Positions 16,346-28,095 of a stretch of 39,949 nucleotides of DNA are shown in pieces. Made by a program: the position numbers and the translations under genes. Location of the stretch: assembly GCA_018666195.1 (NCBI GenBank), contig JABJAG010000042.1, positions 1 to 39,949 of the forward strand. The letters run 5' to 3'. Position 1 is the first letter of the stretch; each line of letters opens with the position of its first letter. This DNA is from Alphaproteobacteria bacterium (GTDB lineage: Bacteria; Pseudomonadota; Alphaproteobacteria; UBA6615). The notes beneath the pieces are model-generated. The model worked only from the letters and a program-made list of their open reading frames with translations. It had not been told where the DNA came from and did not search any database.

Positions 16346-17464
16346 ATGAAGCTGACGATCGAGCGCGCGACCCTTCTCAAGGCATTGGCCCATGTGCAAA
16401 GCGTGGTGGAGCGTCGGAATACAATTCCGATCCTTGCGAATGTTTTGCTCGATGGGCAGGACGGCGCATTGACACTTACGGCCACCGATATGGATCTGGC
16501 GATCACAGAGACGGTGACAGCAGAAATTGGCCAGGCGGGTGCGACAACGGCACCGGCGCACACGCTGTATGACATTGTGCGCAAGCTTCCTGACGGCGCA
16601 CAGGTGGAAATTGAAACGGACGCATCTGCAGATCAGTTGCTGATCCGGGCGGGTCGTTCAAAGTTTAATCTGGCCACCTTGCCGGTCGAAGATTTTCCAA
16701 CCATGAGTGGCGGCGATTTGCCGAATACATTTTCGCTTGAAGCTGAAGAGTTGCGCACCCTTGTGGATCGCACCCGGTTCGCGGTTTCAACCGAGGAAAC
16801 CCGCTATTATCTGAACGGTATTTATCTGCATGCTGCTGAGGACGAGGGCGGGGTGATGTTGCGCGCTGTAGCAACGGACGGGCATCGATTGGCCCGGGTG
16901 CAGTTGCCCATGCCATCAGGTGGCGCAGACATTCCTGGCGTTATCGTACCGCGCAAAGCCATAGGCGAATTACGAAAGCTGATTGATGAGACCACGGACC
17001 CGGTTGAAATTTCACTTTCGGACACCCGTATTCGCATGAATTTCGACAATGCCGTGCTGACGTCAAAACTGATCGACGGGACATTCCCAGATTACGAGCG
17101 CGTCATTCCCACAGGGAACGACAAGGTTTTGTCGGTGGACCGTGGAACGTTCGCTCAGGCCGTGGATCGCGTTTCGACTATTTCGTCGGAAAAAAGCCGC
17201 GCCATTAAACTTGCCGTCGGCAACGGTCTGCTGACCCTTTCGGCCACCAGTGCTGAAAATGGTAGCGCGACTGAGGAACTCGAAGTGGGTTTCGAACACG
17301 ATACGATCGAGATCGGATTCAACTCGCGTTATCTTTTGGATATCACCGCGCAGATCGAGAATGACAACGCCGAGTTTGTGTTTGCGGACGCGTCATCTCC
17401 GACCATCGTGCGCGATGGCGGCGATATGAGCGCGCTTTACGTGCTTATGCCGATGCGCGTTTAG
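16346..17464 (+). CDS. dnaN: DNA polymerase III sliding clamp (beta subunit)
   Basis: The protein has 372 residues, the normal length, with three clamp domains. It starts MKLTIERATLLKALAHVQSVVERRNTIPIL and ends ALYVLMPMRV, both hallmarks of DnaN. It forms the ring that keeps replicative polymerase on DNA. It lies 244 bp after dnaA and 6 bp before recF, so dnaN-recF are likely co-transcribed. Confidence 0.97.
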   Translation: MKLTIERATLLKALAHVQSVVERRNTIPILANVLLDGQDGALTLTATDMDLAITETVTAEIGQAGATTAPAHTLYDIVRKLPDGAQVEIETDASADQLLIRAGRSKFNLATLPVEDFPTMSGGDLPNTFSLEAEELRTLVDRTRFAVSTEETRYYLNGIYLHAAEDEGGVMLRAVATDGHRLARVQLPMPSGGADIPGVIVPRKAIGELRKLIDETTDPVEISLSDTRIRMNFDNAVLTSKLIDGTFPDYERVIPTGNDKVLSVDRGTFAQAVDRVSTISSEKSRAIKLAVGNGLLTLSATSAENGSATEELEVGFEHDTIEIGFNSRYLLDITAQIENDNAEFVFADASSPTIVRDGGDMSALYVLMPMRV

Positions 17465-17470
17465 GCGCGC

Positions 17471-18685
17471 ATGGCCCGGACTACCACCTCACCGGTTCTC
17501 GATAACGGATCCGTCCTGCCTGGATATGGCGCGCGCGCGCTAACTTCTCATGTCTCCCGCCTCGACCTGACTGGATTTCGCAACTACGCGGCTTTGCGTC
17601 TGGATGTTGCTGCAAGCCCGGTCGTTTTGACGGGTGCGAATGGTGCGGGCAAAACCAATTTGCTTGAAGCTTTATCATTCTTTGCGCCAGGTCGTGGGAT
17701 CCGGAAGGCTCCATTGCCCGAGGTTGCTCGATTGTCCGGTGGTGTCTCGGACGGCGGCTGGGCGGTTGCTGCACAAATTGACGGCCCGGATGGTCTGGTG
17801 TCTTTGGGCACCGGACTTGAGGCGCGTGCCGAAGGTGGTGCTGCGCGACGGTCTGTACGCATCGACGGTGAGCCAGCGCGTGGCCAGGCGGCCTTTGCCG
17901 AATATCTTTGCGTTGTCTGGCTGACTCCGGACATGGATCGTTTGTTCATGGAGGGCGGTTCTGCGCGGCGTCAGTTTGTGGATCGAATGGTTTATGGCTT
18001 TGACGCCGAGCATGCCCGGCGTCTGGCGACTTATGAACAAGCTATGCGCGGACGTCAGCGATTGTTGCGGGACAATGTTGGAGATTCAGCTTGGTTGTCG
18101 GCTGAAGAGGAGACAATGGCCGCAACCGGAGTTGCTCTTGCAGCAGCCAGGCGTGAGGTCGTTGCACGACTGGATGCTGCCATTGCTGAAGAAGAAGATT
18201 TGCGCGAAGCGTCATTTCCGCGGGCAAGTTTGACCTTCAAAGGTGAAGTTGAAGCATGGCTGGATACTGGCCCGGCACTGGAAGCTGAAGATCGTCTTCG
18301 AGCGACTCTTGCAGCAGGTCGAGCACGCGACAGTGAGGCAGGCCGCGCATTGCACGGCCCCCATCGAAGTGACCTTGTTGTGCATCATCGCGGTAAGGAG
18401 ATGGCCGCATCCTTATGCTCGACAGGTGAGCAAAAAGCTTTGCTGATTGCTATCGTTCTGGCCCATGCGCGCCTCTTGGGACTGGCGCGTGGTGCAGCCC
18501 CGGTGATCTTGCTTGACGAGGTTGCGGCCCATCTCGATGAAGGCAGGCGGTTCGCGCTCGCCGAACGTATTCTGGCACTTGGTGCGCAGGCCTGGTTGAC
18601 CGGCACCGATACCCGCCTGTTCGAAGCTTTCGACGGGCAGGCTCAAACATTTGAAGTTTCATCCGGCAGCGTGCGTCAAATCTGA
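17471..18685 (+). CDS. recF: DNA replication and repair protein RecF
   Basis: This SMC-like ATPase has 404 residues. Walker A is GANGAGKT (55-62), the ABC signature is in STGEQKALLIAIVLAHA and Walker B is VILLDEVAAHLDEGRR. With RecO and RecR it loads RecA at gaps. The N-terminus has about 28 residues before the usual SRLDLTGFRNYA start, so translation might begin later, but no better start with a ribosome site is evident. Confidence 0.95.
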   Translation: MARTTTSPVLDNGSVLPGYGARALTSHVSRLDLTGFRNYAALRLDVAASPVVLTGANGAGKTNLLEALSFFAPGRGIRKAPLPEVARLSGGVSDGGWAVAAQIDGPDGLVSLGTGLEARAEGGAARRSVRIDGEPARGQAAFAEYLCVVWLTPDMDRLFMEGGSARRQFVDRMVYGFDAEHARRLATYEQAMRGRQRLLRDNVGDSAWLSAEEETMAATGVALAAARREVVARLDAAIAEEEDLREASFPRASLTFKGEVEAWLDTGPALEAEDRLRATLAAGRARDSEAGRALHGPHRSDLVVHHRGKEMAASLCSTGEQKALLIAIVLAHARLLGLARGAAPVILLDEVAAHLDEGRRFALAERILALGAQAWLTGTDTRLFEAFDGQAQTFEVSSGSVRQI

Positions 18686-21175
<2,490 letters not shown>

Positions 21176-21232
21176 CGTGCACCGGGCTTTTCGCCACAAT
21201 TCCGCCAAGCCTGTACAGCAGTCTCCGCGCCC

Positions 21233-23233
21233 ATGAGCAAACCCAAGGCAAAGTCCGGGACGAAATCGCGCGGCAAGGCGTCCAAACCCGCCCCGCGTAA
21301 AAAGCGAACCGCTTCCGCCGGCGAGGTAACGCCTGCAGGCCGATCCAGCCTGCTGTGGCGTCTGACCAAATGGTCGCTGGTGCTGGCTATATGGGGCGGA
21401 CTCGTTCTTGGTGCGGTCCTGGTTTGGTTCGCATGGGATTTGCCATCCATCAATGATTTGGGGCCGGCGGCAGATAAAACGCGACGACCGGGCGTCACCA
21501 TTCTTGCGGGTGATGGTTCTCTGATTGCTGGCTATGGTGATCTGTATGGGCGCCGCCTGACGGTAAACGAGTTGCCCCCCGAATTGGTGCAGGCTGTGAT
21601 CGCGATTGAGGACCGGCGCTTCTTTGAGCATCCCGGCGTTGATCTTCGTGGCCTTGTGCGGGCCATGGTGACGAATCTGCGCGCAGGGGGGATCGTACAG
21701 GGCGGCTCAACACTGACCCAGCAGCTTGCGAAAAACTTGTTTTTGACCCCTGAGCGGTCCTACACACGCAAAATCAAAGAATTGTTGCTGGCACTCGCTC
21801 TGGAGCAGAAATTTCAGAAAGATGAACTGCTGACGATCTATTTGAACCGGGTCTATCTGGGCGCGGGCACCTACGGGGTTGAGGCTGCTGCGCAGCGATA
21901 TTTCGGAACTTCGGCTCGGGATGTCGACACCTATCAGGCGGCAGTACTTGCTGGATTGCTGCGCGCGCCATCGCGACTTAATCCAGACAACAGCACCAAA
22001 GCGGCTCATGAGCGTGCCAGTACTGTTCTCTCGGCGATGGTGGCCGCCGGTTACCTGCAACCGGAAGAGGCAACAAAAATTACAAAAACGCGCCGCCCAG
22101 GCAGGGGAAATGCTGCAACCCCGCGGAGCCGTGTGAAGGGTCAGACGCGCCGATATTTTTCTGATTGGGTACTTGAGAGGGCTGCGGGATACGCCGGCAG
22201 CACCACCACCGATCTCGCCGTTGAGACCACCCTCGACCCGCGCCTGCAAAGTCTGGCCGAGGCGGCTGTGGCCAAAGTTGACGCCAAAGGCGCACAGGTC
22301 GCGCTGGTTACCATGCGTGATGATGGCGCTGTATTGGCAATGGTTGGAGGCAAGAGTTATGGCGTCAGTCAGTTCAACCGGGTCACTCGTGCGCTGCGCC
22401 AGCCGGGATCCGCGTTCAAGCCGATTGTGTATCTGCCTGCGCTTGAGGCCGGGATGTCCCCCGATAGTGTGGTCCGGGATGCGCCGATCACAATTGATGG
22501 CTGGACCCCCCGGAACTTCTCCGGCAAATATCAGGGAGACGTAACATTGCGAGAGGCCGTTGCGCGTTCTCTCAACACTGTGGCTGTTCGGGTCTCCGAA
22601 GATGTTGGGCGTGAACGTGTTGTGCAGGCCGCGCGCCGACTTGGCATCACCTCGCCGTTGAAACCCCACCCCTCGATTGCTCTTGGCGCGGGTGAAGTTT
22701 CTCAGTTGGAACTCGCGGCGGCCTATGCCGTTTTTGCCAATGGCGGTTTTGCGGTCGCACCCTATGGGATTTCGGAAGTTCGGCAGGGTGGAGATGTTCT
22801 CTTCAGACGCGCCGGAGCGACCACACGCCGGGTTGTGTCAGAGAAAGCGGCAGCTCAAACCACAGATATGCTGCGCGCCGTGATCGACTGGGGAACCGGA
22901 AAATCCGCCGGATTTGGTATCCCGGCTGCGGGCAAGAGTGGCACCAGTCAGGATTTCCGCGATGCGTGGTTTGTTGGGTATGTCGGAAACCTCGTGACCG
23001 CCGTCTGGGCCGGGAATGACAACAACAGCCCGATGGACGGGGTGACGGGGTCCACAATACCTGCAGCGATCTGGCGGGCCTTCATGGCACCAGCGACAAA
23101 TGTGGGGGTTGCCGATGTGGAACGAACGACACCCTCACGCAACGCCTCGGGTGTTCGCTCACCCCCGCGTCGGATCCCGGAACGGGTTCCAGAACGTCTG
23201 GATTCCGAGTTTATTCTGGATCAGCTGGACTGA
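21233..23233 (+). CDS. Bifunctional class A penicillin-binding protein
   Basis: The protein has 666 residues and builds peptidoglycan. A basic cytoplasmic tail (1-38) and one membrane helix (about 45-70) precede the GT51 glycosyltransferase domain with catalytic E126 (EDRRFFEHPG) and GGSTLTQQLAKN (158-169). The transpeptidase domain has SAFK (393-396), SLN (446-448) and KSGT (568-571). Length and order fit the compact PBP1A/1B type of alphaproteobacteria rather than PBP1C. It follows gyrB by 57 bp and ends 3 bp from a convergent transporter gene. Confidence 0.94.
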   Translation: MSKPKAKSGTKSRGKASKPAPRKKRTASAGEVTPAGRSSLLWRLTKWSLVLAIWGGLVLGAVLVWFAWDLPSINDLGPAADKTRRPGVTILAGDGSLIAGYGDLYGRRLTVNELPPELVQAVIAIEDRRFFEHPGVDLRGLVRAMVTNLRAGGIVQGGSTLTQQLAKNLFLTPERSYTRKIKELLLALALEQKFQKDELLTIYLNRVYLGAGTYGVEAAAQRYFGTSARDVDTYQAAVLAGLLRAPSRLNPDNSTKAAHERASTVLSAMVAAGYLQPEEATKITKTRRPGRGNAATPRSRVKGQTRRYFSDWVLERAAGYAGSTTTDLAVETTLDPRLQSLAEAAVAKVDAKGAQVALVTMRDDGAVLAMVGGKSYGVSQFNRVTRALRQPGSAFKPIVYLPALEAGMSPDSVVRDAPITIDGWTPRNFSGKYQGDVTLREAVARSLNTVAVRVSEDVGRERVVQAARRLGITSPLKPHPSIALGAGEVSQLELAAAYAVFANGGFAVAPYGISEVRQGGDVLFRRAGATTRRVVSEKAAAQTTDMLRAVIDWGTGKSAGFGIPAAGKSGTSQDFRDAWFVGYVGNLVTAVWAGNDNNSPMDGVTGSTIPAAIWRAFMAPATNVGVADVERTTPSRNASGVRSPPRRIPERVPERLDSEFILDQLD

Positions 23234-23236
23234 TGG

Positions 23237-24448
23237 TCATCGCCGCATTGGCAGCCAGATCATGGCTGTGAAGATGACGAATGCGAAAATGCCCGCGCCA
23301 CCCATAACGCTTGCCAGCAGCAATGTTGGGTCGAACGCAAAAAACCCAATCACAATCGAAAAGATGCCAGCGGAAATATACTGGGCAAGGCCCAGCAGGG
23401 ATGCAGCGGCACCAGCCATTTGTGGGAACGGCGAGATCGCACCAGCCTGAATATTCGGTTGGGACAGGCCCATACCAAAGAAATAGATCACGGTCGGGAT
23501 CATGACCGATGCCGCGGTGACCACGCCGCCCCAGATCAGACCCAGAATCAGGATACCTGCCATGGCTGTGAAAGCAGTCCCGATCAGGCACATACGCTCA
23601 ATGCCGAGACGACGGACAATGCGACTGCCAAGAAAGGCACCTCCCATAAAGCCGATAGAGGCCCCGCTGAAGGAAAGTCCGAATTCCAGTTCTGTCATGC
23701 CCAACTCGCCCACCAGGACGAATGATGCGCCGATCAAATAGGCAAACAGCCCCCCGAACGTCCCCATCACCGTCAGCAGATAGCCAAGATAGGCGCGATT
23801 GCGCAGCATGGTGGCGAAATTGATGATCATCCGGCCGAACCGGGTCGCCGATGGGTCGGGGACGCGATTGGTTTCGGGCAAAAGGAAAATCACCAGCAGC
23901 ATCGCCGTTGAGCCAAATCCGGTCAGCACCCAGAAATTCGCACGCCAACCGAGCCAGACCACGATCACGCCGCCAAGGAGGGGCGCCACCACGGGAGCGA
24001 TGGCTGTCACAGTTGTGACAACCGCATAGGTTTTGGCTGCCTCCTCACGGGTAAACATGTCTCGCACAACAGCGCGCGCCACCACCGGGGCAGCGGCAGC
24101 CCCGATCGATTGGAACAACCGGAACACAATCAATTGCTCGACACTTGTAGCCAACGCGCAGGCGACACTGGCGATAAGGTAGATTGATGTCCCGATCAGG
24201 ATCGTCGGCTTTCGGCCAAACCGGTCAGAGATAGGGCCAAAGAATGTCTGCGCCAGTGCGAAACCGACCATGTAGACGCTCAGCGTGAGCTGCATGGATT
24301 CGGCATTGGTCATCAAATCCTCTGTCATGACCGGGAGTGCCGGCAGATAGAGGTCGATGGTCATCGGCGCAAAGGAAACCAGCAGACCCAAAAGCAATGT
24401 CAGGGTCAGGCGGTCCGGATTTGCATTCAACGAGCTGACCCGGGTCAA
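23237..24448 (-). CDS. MFS multidrug exporter, Bcr/CflA type
   Basis: This major-facilitator protein has 403 residues and about 12 membrane helices. The Bcr/CflA pattern is clear: PMTIDLYLPALPVMTEDL at the end of helix 1, the motif-A loop GPISDRFGRKPTIL, and RLFQSIGAAAAPVVARAVVRDMF. Members export bicyclomycin, chloramphenicol and related compounds by proton antiport; the substrate here is unknown. The start is TTG, overlapping the stop of the ATPase gene as TTGA, so the two are translationally coupled. Confidence 0.9.
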   Translation of the reverse strand: MTRVSSLNANPDRLTLTLLLGLLVSFAPMTIDLYLPALPVMTEDLMTNAESMQLTLSVYMVGFALAQTFFGPISDRFGRKPTILIGTSIYLIASVACALATSVEQLIVFRLFQSIGAAAAPVVARAVVRDMFTREEAAKTYAVVTTVTAIAPVVAPLLGGVIVVWLGWRANFWVLTGFGSTAMLLVIFLLPETNRVPDPSATRFGRMIINFATMLRNRAYLGYLLTVMGTFGGLFAYLIGASFVLVGELGMTELEFGLSFSGASIGFMGGAFLGSRIVRRLGIERMCLIGTAFTAMAGILILGLIWGGVVTAASVMIPTVIYFFGMGLSQPNIQAGAISPFPQMAGAAASLLGLAQYISAGIFSIVIGFFAFDPTLLLASVMGGAGIFAFVIFTAMIWLPMRR

Positions 24449-25095
24449 ATCAGTTCCACCACGGTTCCGCCGGCCGCCTTGGCATCGGCGGGGTCATGGG
24501 TCACCAGCAAGGTGGGGATAGCATTGGCACGGGCATGGGCGAATACGAATTCACGCACCCGGGCGCGAAGATCTGCGTCGAGTTTGGAGAAAGGTTCATC
24601 CAGTAACAAGGCGCGCGGGCCTGACAGCAGTGTGCGCATCAATGCCACGCGGGCGCGTTGGCCGCCGGAAAGCGTTGCTGGATCTCGTTCTGACATGCCT
24701 GCCAGGTCAGCATCAGACAACGCGCCCTCAATCAGCTTCTGGCGTTGATCACGGCCTCGAACTTCAGGGGGGAGCCCGAACGCAAGATTGTCTCCGACCG
24801 AGAGATGGGGGAACAGGAGGTCATCCTGAAACAGGATGCCGATATGACGTCGTTCGGGGGGGAGTGGATTTAGATCATCTCCCGACAATCGGACATCTCC
24901 GCGGGTTTCGAAGACGGGTTCCAGGGTTCCGCAGATATAAGCCAGCAGCGATGATTTTCCGCATCCACTGGGTCCCATGAAGGTCGTCGCATGACCCGGG
25001 TGAACGGCGATGGAGAGTGGCGAAAAGAGTGGCGCACCTTCAATGGATAGCGACACATCGAGAAGTTCAAGCACGCCATCGTCTTGATTGGGCAT
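24445..25095 (-). CDS. YnjD-like ABC transporter ATP-binding protein, without its permease
   Basis: This ATPase has 216 residues. Walker A is GPSGCGKSS, the Q-loop region ILFQDDLLFPHLSVGDNLAFGLP, the signature LSGGQRARVAL, Walker B ALLLDEPFSKLDADLR and the switch histidine TLLVTHD. The pattern recalls YnjD/COG4136, which normally works with a permease (YnjC) and a binding protein (YnjB). Neither is in the window; the next gene is an MFS exporter. The start at 25095 (MPNQDDGVLEL) is chosen because the 64 upstream residues are not ABC-like. The partner and substrate are unknown. Confidence 0.85.
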   Translation of the reverse strand: MPNQDDGVLELLDVSLSIEGAPLFSPLSIAVHPGHATTFMGPSGCGKSSLLAYICGTLEPVFETRGDVRLSGDDLNPLPPERRHIGILFQDDLLFPHLSVGDNLAFGLPPEVRGRDQRQKLIEGALSDADLAGMSERDPATLSGGQRARVALMRTLLSGPRALLLDEPFSKLDADLRARVREFVFAHARANAIPTLLVTHDPADAKAAGGTVVELI

Positions 25096-25154
25096 ATGCG
25101 GAAGAGTCCGGATAGGGCGAAAGCAGAGGCACCACAATACCGGCCCATGCCAAA

Positions 25155-25214
25155 CCGTAAAGAGATGATCTGCGTGTAGTTGGAATGGCTGTCTTGCGCG
25201 TCGTGGCTTTACGG
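25155..25214. promoter_or_regulatory. Inverted repeat with back-to-back candidate promoters
   Basis: CCGTAAAG (25155-25162) and CTTTACGG (25207-25214) are perfect 8-bp arms 44 bp apart. Each arm holds a TTTACG that reads outward as a -35 element. The right one is followed after 16 bp by GATAAG (25230-25235) toward the EamA genes. The left one is followed after 16 bp by TATTGT toward the ATPase gene. It may be a shared control point; the promoter matches are moderate. Confidence 0.35.
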
Positions 25215-25289
25215 ACGACAGGTTCACCGGATAAGACTGTTGCGCACCGCAGCTTCCTGAGTTTCGGGCTTTAGGGGATGGAGACAATC

Positions 25290-26207
25290 ATGCGTGAGGG
25301 AGTGGAAACCCGATCAGGTATCCGTTGGGTACCATTGGTTATGCTGCTCGTGCTTGGTGCTGTCTGGGGAGGTAACCCGGCATTTTCCAAAGCATTGGTC
25401 ACGGACGGTCTTTCACCGGCTGCGGTGGTGTTCTGGCAGACCTTTATTGCTGGTTTGTTTCTGAGTGTTGTTTGCGTGGTGAAGGGGATCCGAATTCCAC
25501 TCAGCCGCCGCGCCATCATCTATTACTGTGTGATCGGTTTGGTGGGCATTGATGTTGCCTATATGACGCTGGTCTTTGTGGTGCGCCATGTTCCGGCAGG
25601 ATATGCATCCGTCGTGGTGCTGCTATCGCCGGTCCTGACATACATATTTGCCATTCTCATGCGTCTGGAGGGGGTCAACCCCGTGCGCGCCATCGGGATC
25701 GTGATCGGCTTTATTGGGGCCGGACTGCTGGTCTTCCCGCAGGGCAGTCTGCCATCACCCGAACTCCTGCCGATTGCCTTGATCGCATTCATAACCCCGG
25801 CAGGCTATGCGCTGGCCAATGTGTATTCTGAATGGGGCCGCCCTGAAGGTGCGGACAATGTGGCACTGGCCACCGCGACGATGTTTGCGGCCGCAGCTGG
25901 TGCCGCGATTGTTGGGGTGCTGGATGACACGTTTCACCCGATCTGGGCCGAACCCGGCTCGCGCGAACTTATTCTTGTTGCCTATGCGGTGGCCACCGGG
26001 ACAGCGTTTCTGCTGTTCTATCAAATCGTTACCCGTGCGGGGTCGGTGTATCTCGGACAGGTTGGCTATCTCGTGACTTTGTTTGGTGTTGGCTGGGGGG
26101 TGTTGTTCTTCGACGAAACCACGACAATCTGGTTGTGGGTTGCAATTCTGGTCGTTGGGGCAGGTGTTGCGATGGTCAATCTGGGCAAACGCAAAAGCGC
26201 AACATGA
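25290..26207 (+). CDS. EamA-family (DMT) transporter 1
   Basis: This inner-membrane protein has about 305 residues, ten hydrophobic helices and two EamA repeats. Typical features are the first helix VPLVMLLVLGAVWGGNPAFSKAL, VVFWQTFIAGLF, and the second-repeat end GWGVLFFDETTTIWLWVAILVVGAGVAMV. The family exports amino acids, purines or other metabolites. The start at 25290 has GGAG six bases upstream; the ATG at 25278 is an alternative. The next gene is a paralogue coupled by ATGA. Confidence 0.88.
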   Translation: MREGVETRSGIRWVPLVMLLVLGAVWGGNPAFSKALVTDGLSPAAVVFWQTFIAGLFLSVVCVVKGIRIPLSRRAIIYYCVIGLVGIDVAYMTLVFVVRHVPAGYASVVVLLSPVLTYIFAILMRLEGVNPVRAIGIVIGFIGAGLLVFPQGSLPSPELLPIALIAFITPAGYALANVYSEWGRPEGADNVALATATMFAAAAGAAIVGVLDDTFHPIWAEPGSRELILVAYAVATGTAFLLFYQIVTRAGSVYLGQVGYLVTLFGVGWGVLFFDETTTIWLWVAILVVGAGVAMVNLGKRKSAT

Positions 26208-27139
26208 ACGAATTTTCCGCCAAGACTCCGAGCAAGGTGACACATCGGCTGTTGCCCATTTTCCTGCTGTTGGTGCTCGGTGGGTTGTGGAGCCTTGGAC
26301 CCTCGGCCACAAAGTTCGGTGCGACACATGGCGTCCCGCCGATTGGACTGGTGTTCTGGCAGACCTTTATCGCCGCCAATCTTTTGCTGTTGATTTGCCT
26401 GGTCTGGAAAATTCCGATCGGGTTTGATCGTCGCCATCTCCGCTACTACGCGGTGATGGGAACAATTGGGGTCGCGTTTCCGAATTCGAACATGGTCTTT
26501 GTGATGCGGGACCTGCCCGCGGGGCTGATGTCGGTGCTTATCGTTACCGCACCGCTGATTACCTATTTGATTGCACTGTCAGTTCGGTTGGAAAAATTTC
26601 GCCCGATGCGTGCCGGTGGTGTTCTCCTCGGCCTTGCAGGAGTGGCAGTACTGGTGTTGCCCAAAGGGAGTTTACCGTCCCCTGAACTGCTTCCGTTGGC
26701 ATTGCTGGCGATTGTGACCCCGGCGCTTTGGGCCGCTTCCAATGTATTCGCCGAAACCGGACGACCGGCGAAGGGCAACAATATCTCGCTGGCCATGGGT
26801 ACGATGTATGTGGCTGCGGCAACCAGCCTTGTGATGGCTTTGTCGACGGGGACTTTTCACGACATCTGGATCGACTTCGACGCACCAGACTTTGTGATCG
26901 TCGGCTACGGCATGGTGACGGTCGCCACCTTCGTCCTGTTCTATACGATCGTCTCGCTGGCCGGTGCTGTCTATCTCGCACAGGTCGGATATATCGTGGT
27001 TCTGTCCGGGGTCGGGTGGGGCGCCTGGTTCTTCGGTGAGCGCCCCTCGGTCTGGCTCTGGGTTGCCGTGGCTCTGGTGTTTGCTGGTGTGGCCTTGGTG
27101 AACTTCAGCCGCGACAAGTCACCCAAATCGGCGGACTAA
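26204..27139 (+). CDS. EamA-family (DMT) transporter 2
   Basis: This 311-residue paralogue of the preceding gene shares WQTFIA, SLPSPELLP and a Y/W-A-x-x-N-V segment at matching places, which points to tandem duplication. It has ten predicted helices and two EamA repeats, ending GVGWGAWFFGERPSVWLWVAVALVFAGVALV. The start overlaps the upstream stop (ATGA). Its stop codon overlaps the stop of the convergent aldolase gene. The substrate is unknown. Confidence 0.88.
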   Translation: MNEFSAKTPSKVTHRLLPIFLLLVLGGLWSLGPSATKFGATHGVPPIGLVFWQTFIAANLLLLICLVWKIPIGFDRRHLRYYAVMGTIGVAFPNSNMVFVMRDLPAGLMSVLIVTAPLITYLIALSVRLEKFRPMRAGGVLLGLAGVAVLVLPKGSLPSPELLPLALLAIVTPALWAASNVFAETGRPAKGNNISLAMGTMYVAAATSLVMALSTGTFHDIWIDFDAPDFVIVGYGMVTVATFVLFYTIVSLAGAVYLAQVGYIVVLSGVGWGAWFFGERPSVWLWVAVALVFAGVALVNFSRDKSPKSAD

Positions 27140-28041
27140 TCAGCCAGTTTGAACCTGGCTGCCTCCAGTCGTCCACTTGCTGTGGCGAGCTCGCCGGCGG
27201 TTGCGGGCAGGAATGGCGGGCGGACATGCACCATCGCCGGGTCACGATGTTCCTGAGCGAGATATCCTTTCATCACCGGGATCGCAGGCAGTTCCTTGAA
27301 TCCCATGCGTAACTCGGTGAGGTGGGCTTGCAATGCATCAGCCTCGTCGGTCTGCCAATTGGCATAAACAGCCTGTGCTTGCGGCGCGTTGATGTTGACG
27401 GTTGCGGAAATACACCCAACGCTGCCCAGGCGAAGTCCCGCGAGTAAGAATTCCTCAGATCCCGGAAACAGTCGGAAACCCGGGAATTCTTTTAGTGTGC
27501 GTTCCATCCTTGGCCAGTCGCCGGACGAATCTTTCGAACCCACCACGGTGTCTGGATAGGCTTCGATCAGACGCCCGATCAGGCTCAGGGGTAGCTCAAA
27601 TCCAACCTGCTGTGGAAAATTGTAGAGATAAATCTGCAATGCGGAATCACCGACCCGCTCGATCACCTCGGCATAGGCGGCAAACAGTCCGTCTTCGGTT
27701 GGTGCCTTGTAGTAGAAGGGTGGAAGCATCAAGACGCCACCGGCGCCATTGGCCAGTGCCTTTTTCGTGAGCGTGACGGTATCGGGTATTGCCGTGCAAC
27801 CCACTCCGGCGATCAGTTGCGCACCCGTGATGCCTGCATCGGCCAGGGAGTCGAGCAGCGCGAGGCGTTCATCGAAACCAAGCGAGTTTGCTTCACCCGT
27901 GGTGCCCAGCGGGGCAACCCCGTCACAGCCATTCGCCAGCAGCCATTGATTGTGCGCCACAGCACGCGGCACATCGATTTCCAGATCTGCGGTCATGGGC
28001 GTCAGGGACGCAGCGAAAACGCCGGTGGGCTGGTTGGTCAT
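27136..28041 (-). CDS. DHDPS/NAL-family class I aldolase
   Basis: This TIM-barrel protein of the dihydrodipicolinate synthase family has 301 residues. The GTTGE motif is at 46-50 (GTTGEANSL), the catalytic tyrosine is Y140 (YLYNFP) and the Schiff-base lysine is K170 (VVGSKDSSGD). It is unlikely to be the housekeeping DapA, since the residues around GVAPLGTTGEAN and QVGFELP resemble the broader group that cleaves or makes 2-oxo acids. It lies 54 bp after the YcgN-type gene on the same strand and may belong to that transcript. Confidence 0.85.
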   Translation of the reverse strand: MTNQPTGVFAASLTPMTADLEIDVPRAVAHNQWLLANGCDGVAPLGTTGEANSLGFDERLALLDSLADAGITGAQLIAGVGCTAIPDTVTLTKKALANGAGGVLMLPPFYYKAPTEDGLFAAYAEVIERVGDSALQIYLYNFPQQVGFELPLSLIGRLIEAYPDTVVGSKDSSGDWPRMERTLKEFPGFRLFPGSEEFLLAGLRLGSVGCISATVNINAPQAQAVYANWQTDEADALQAHLTELRMGFKELPAIPVMKGYLAQEHRDPAMVHVRPPFLPATAGELATASGRLEAARFKLAD

Positions 28042-28095
28042 TCTAATTCTCCTGTAAAGACGCCATCGTTCTACATGGTCGCGTGATCGCGCGCA

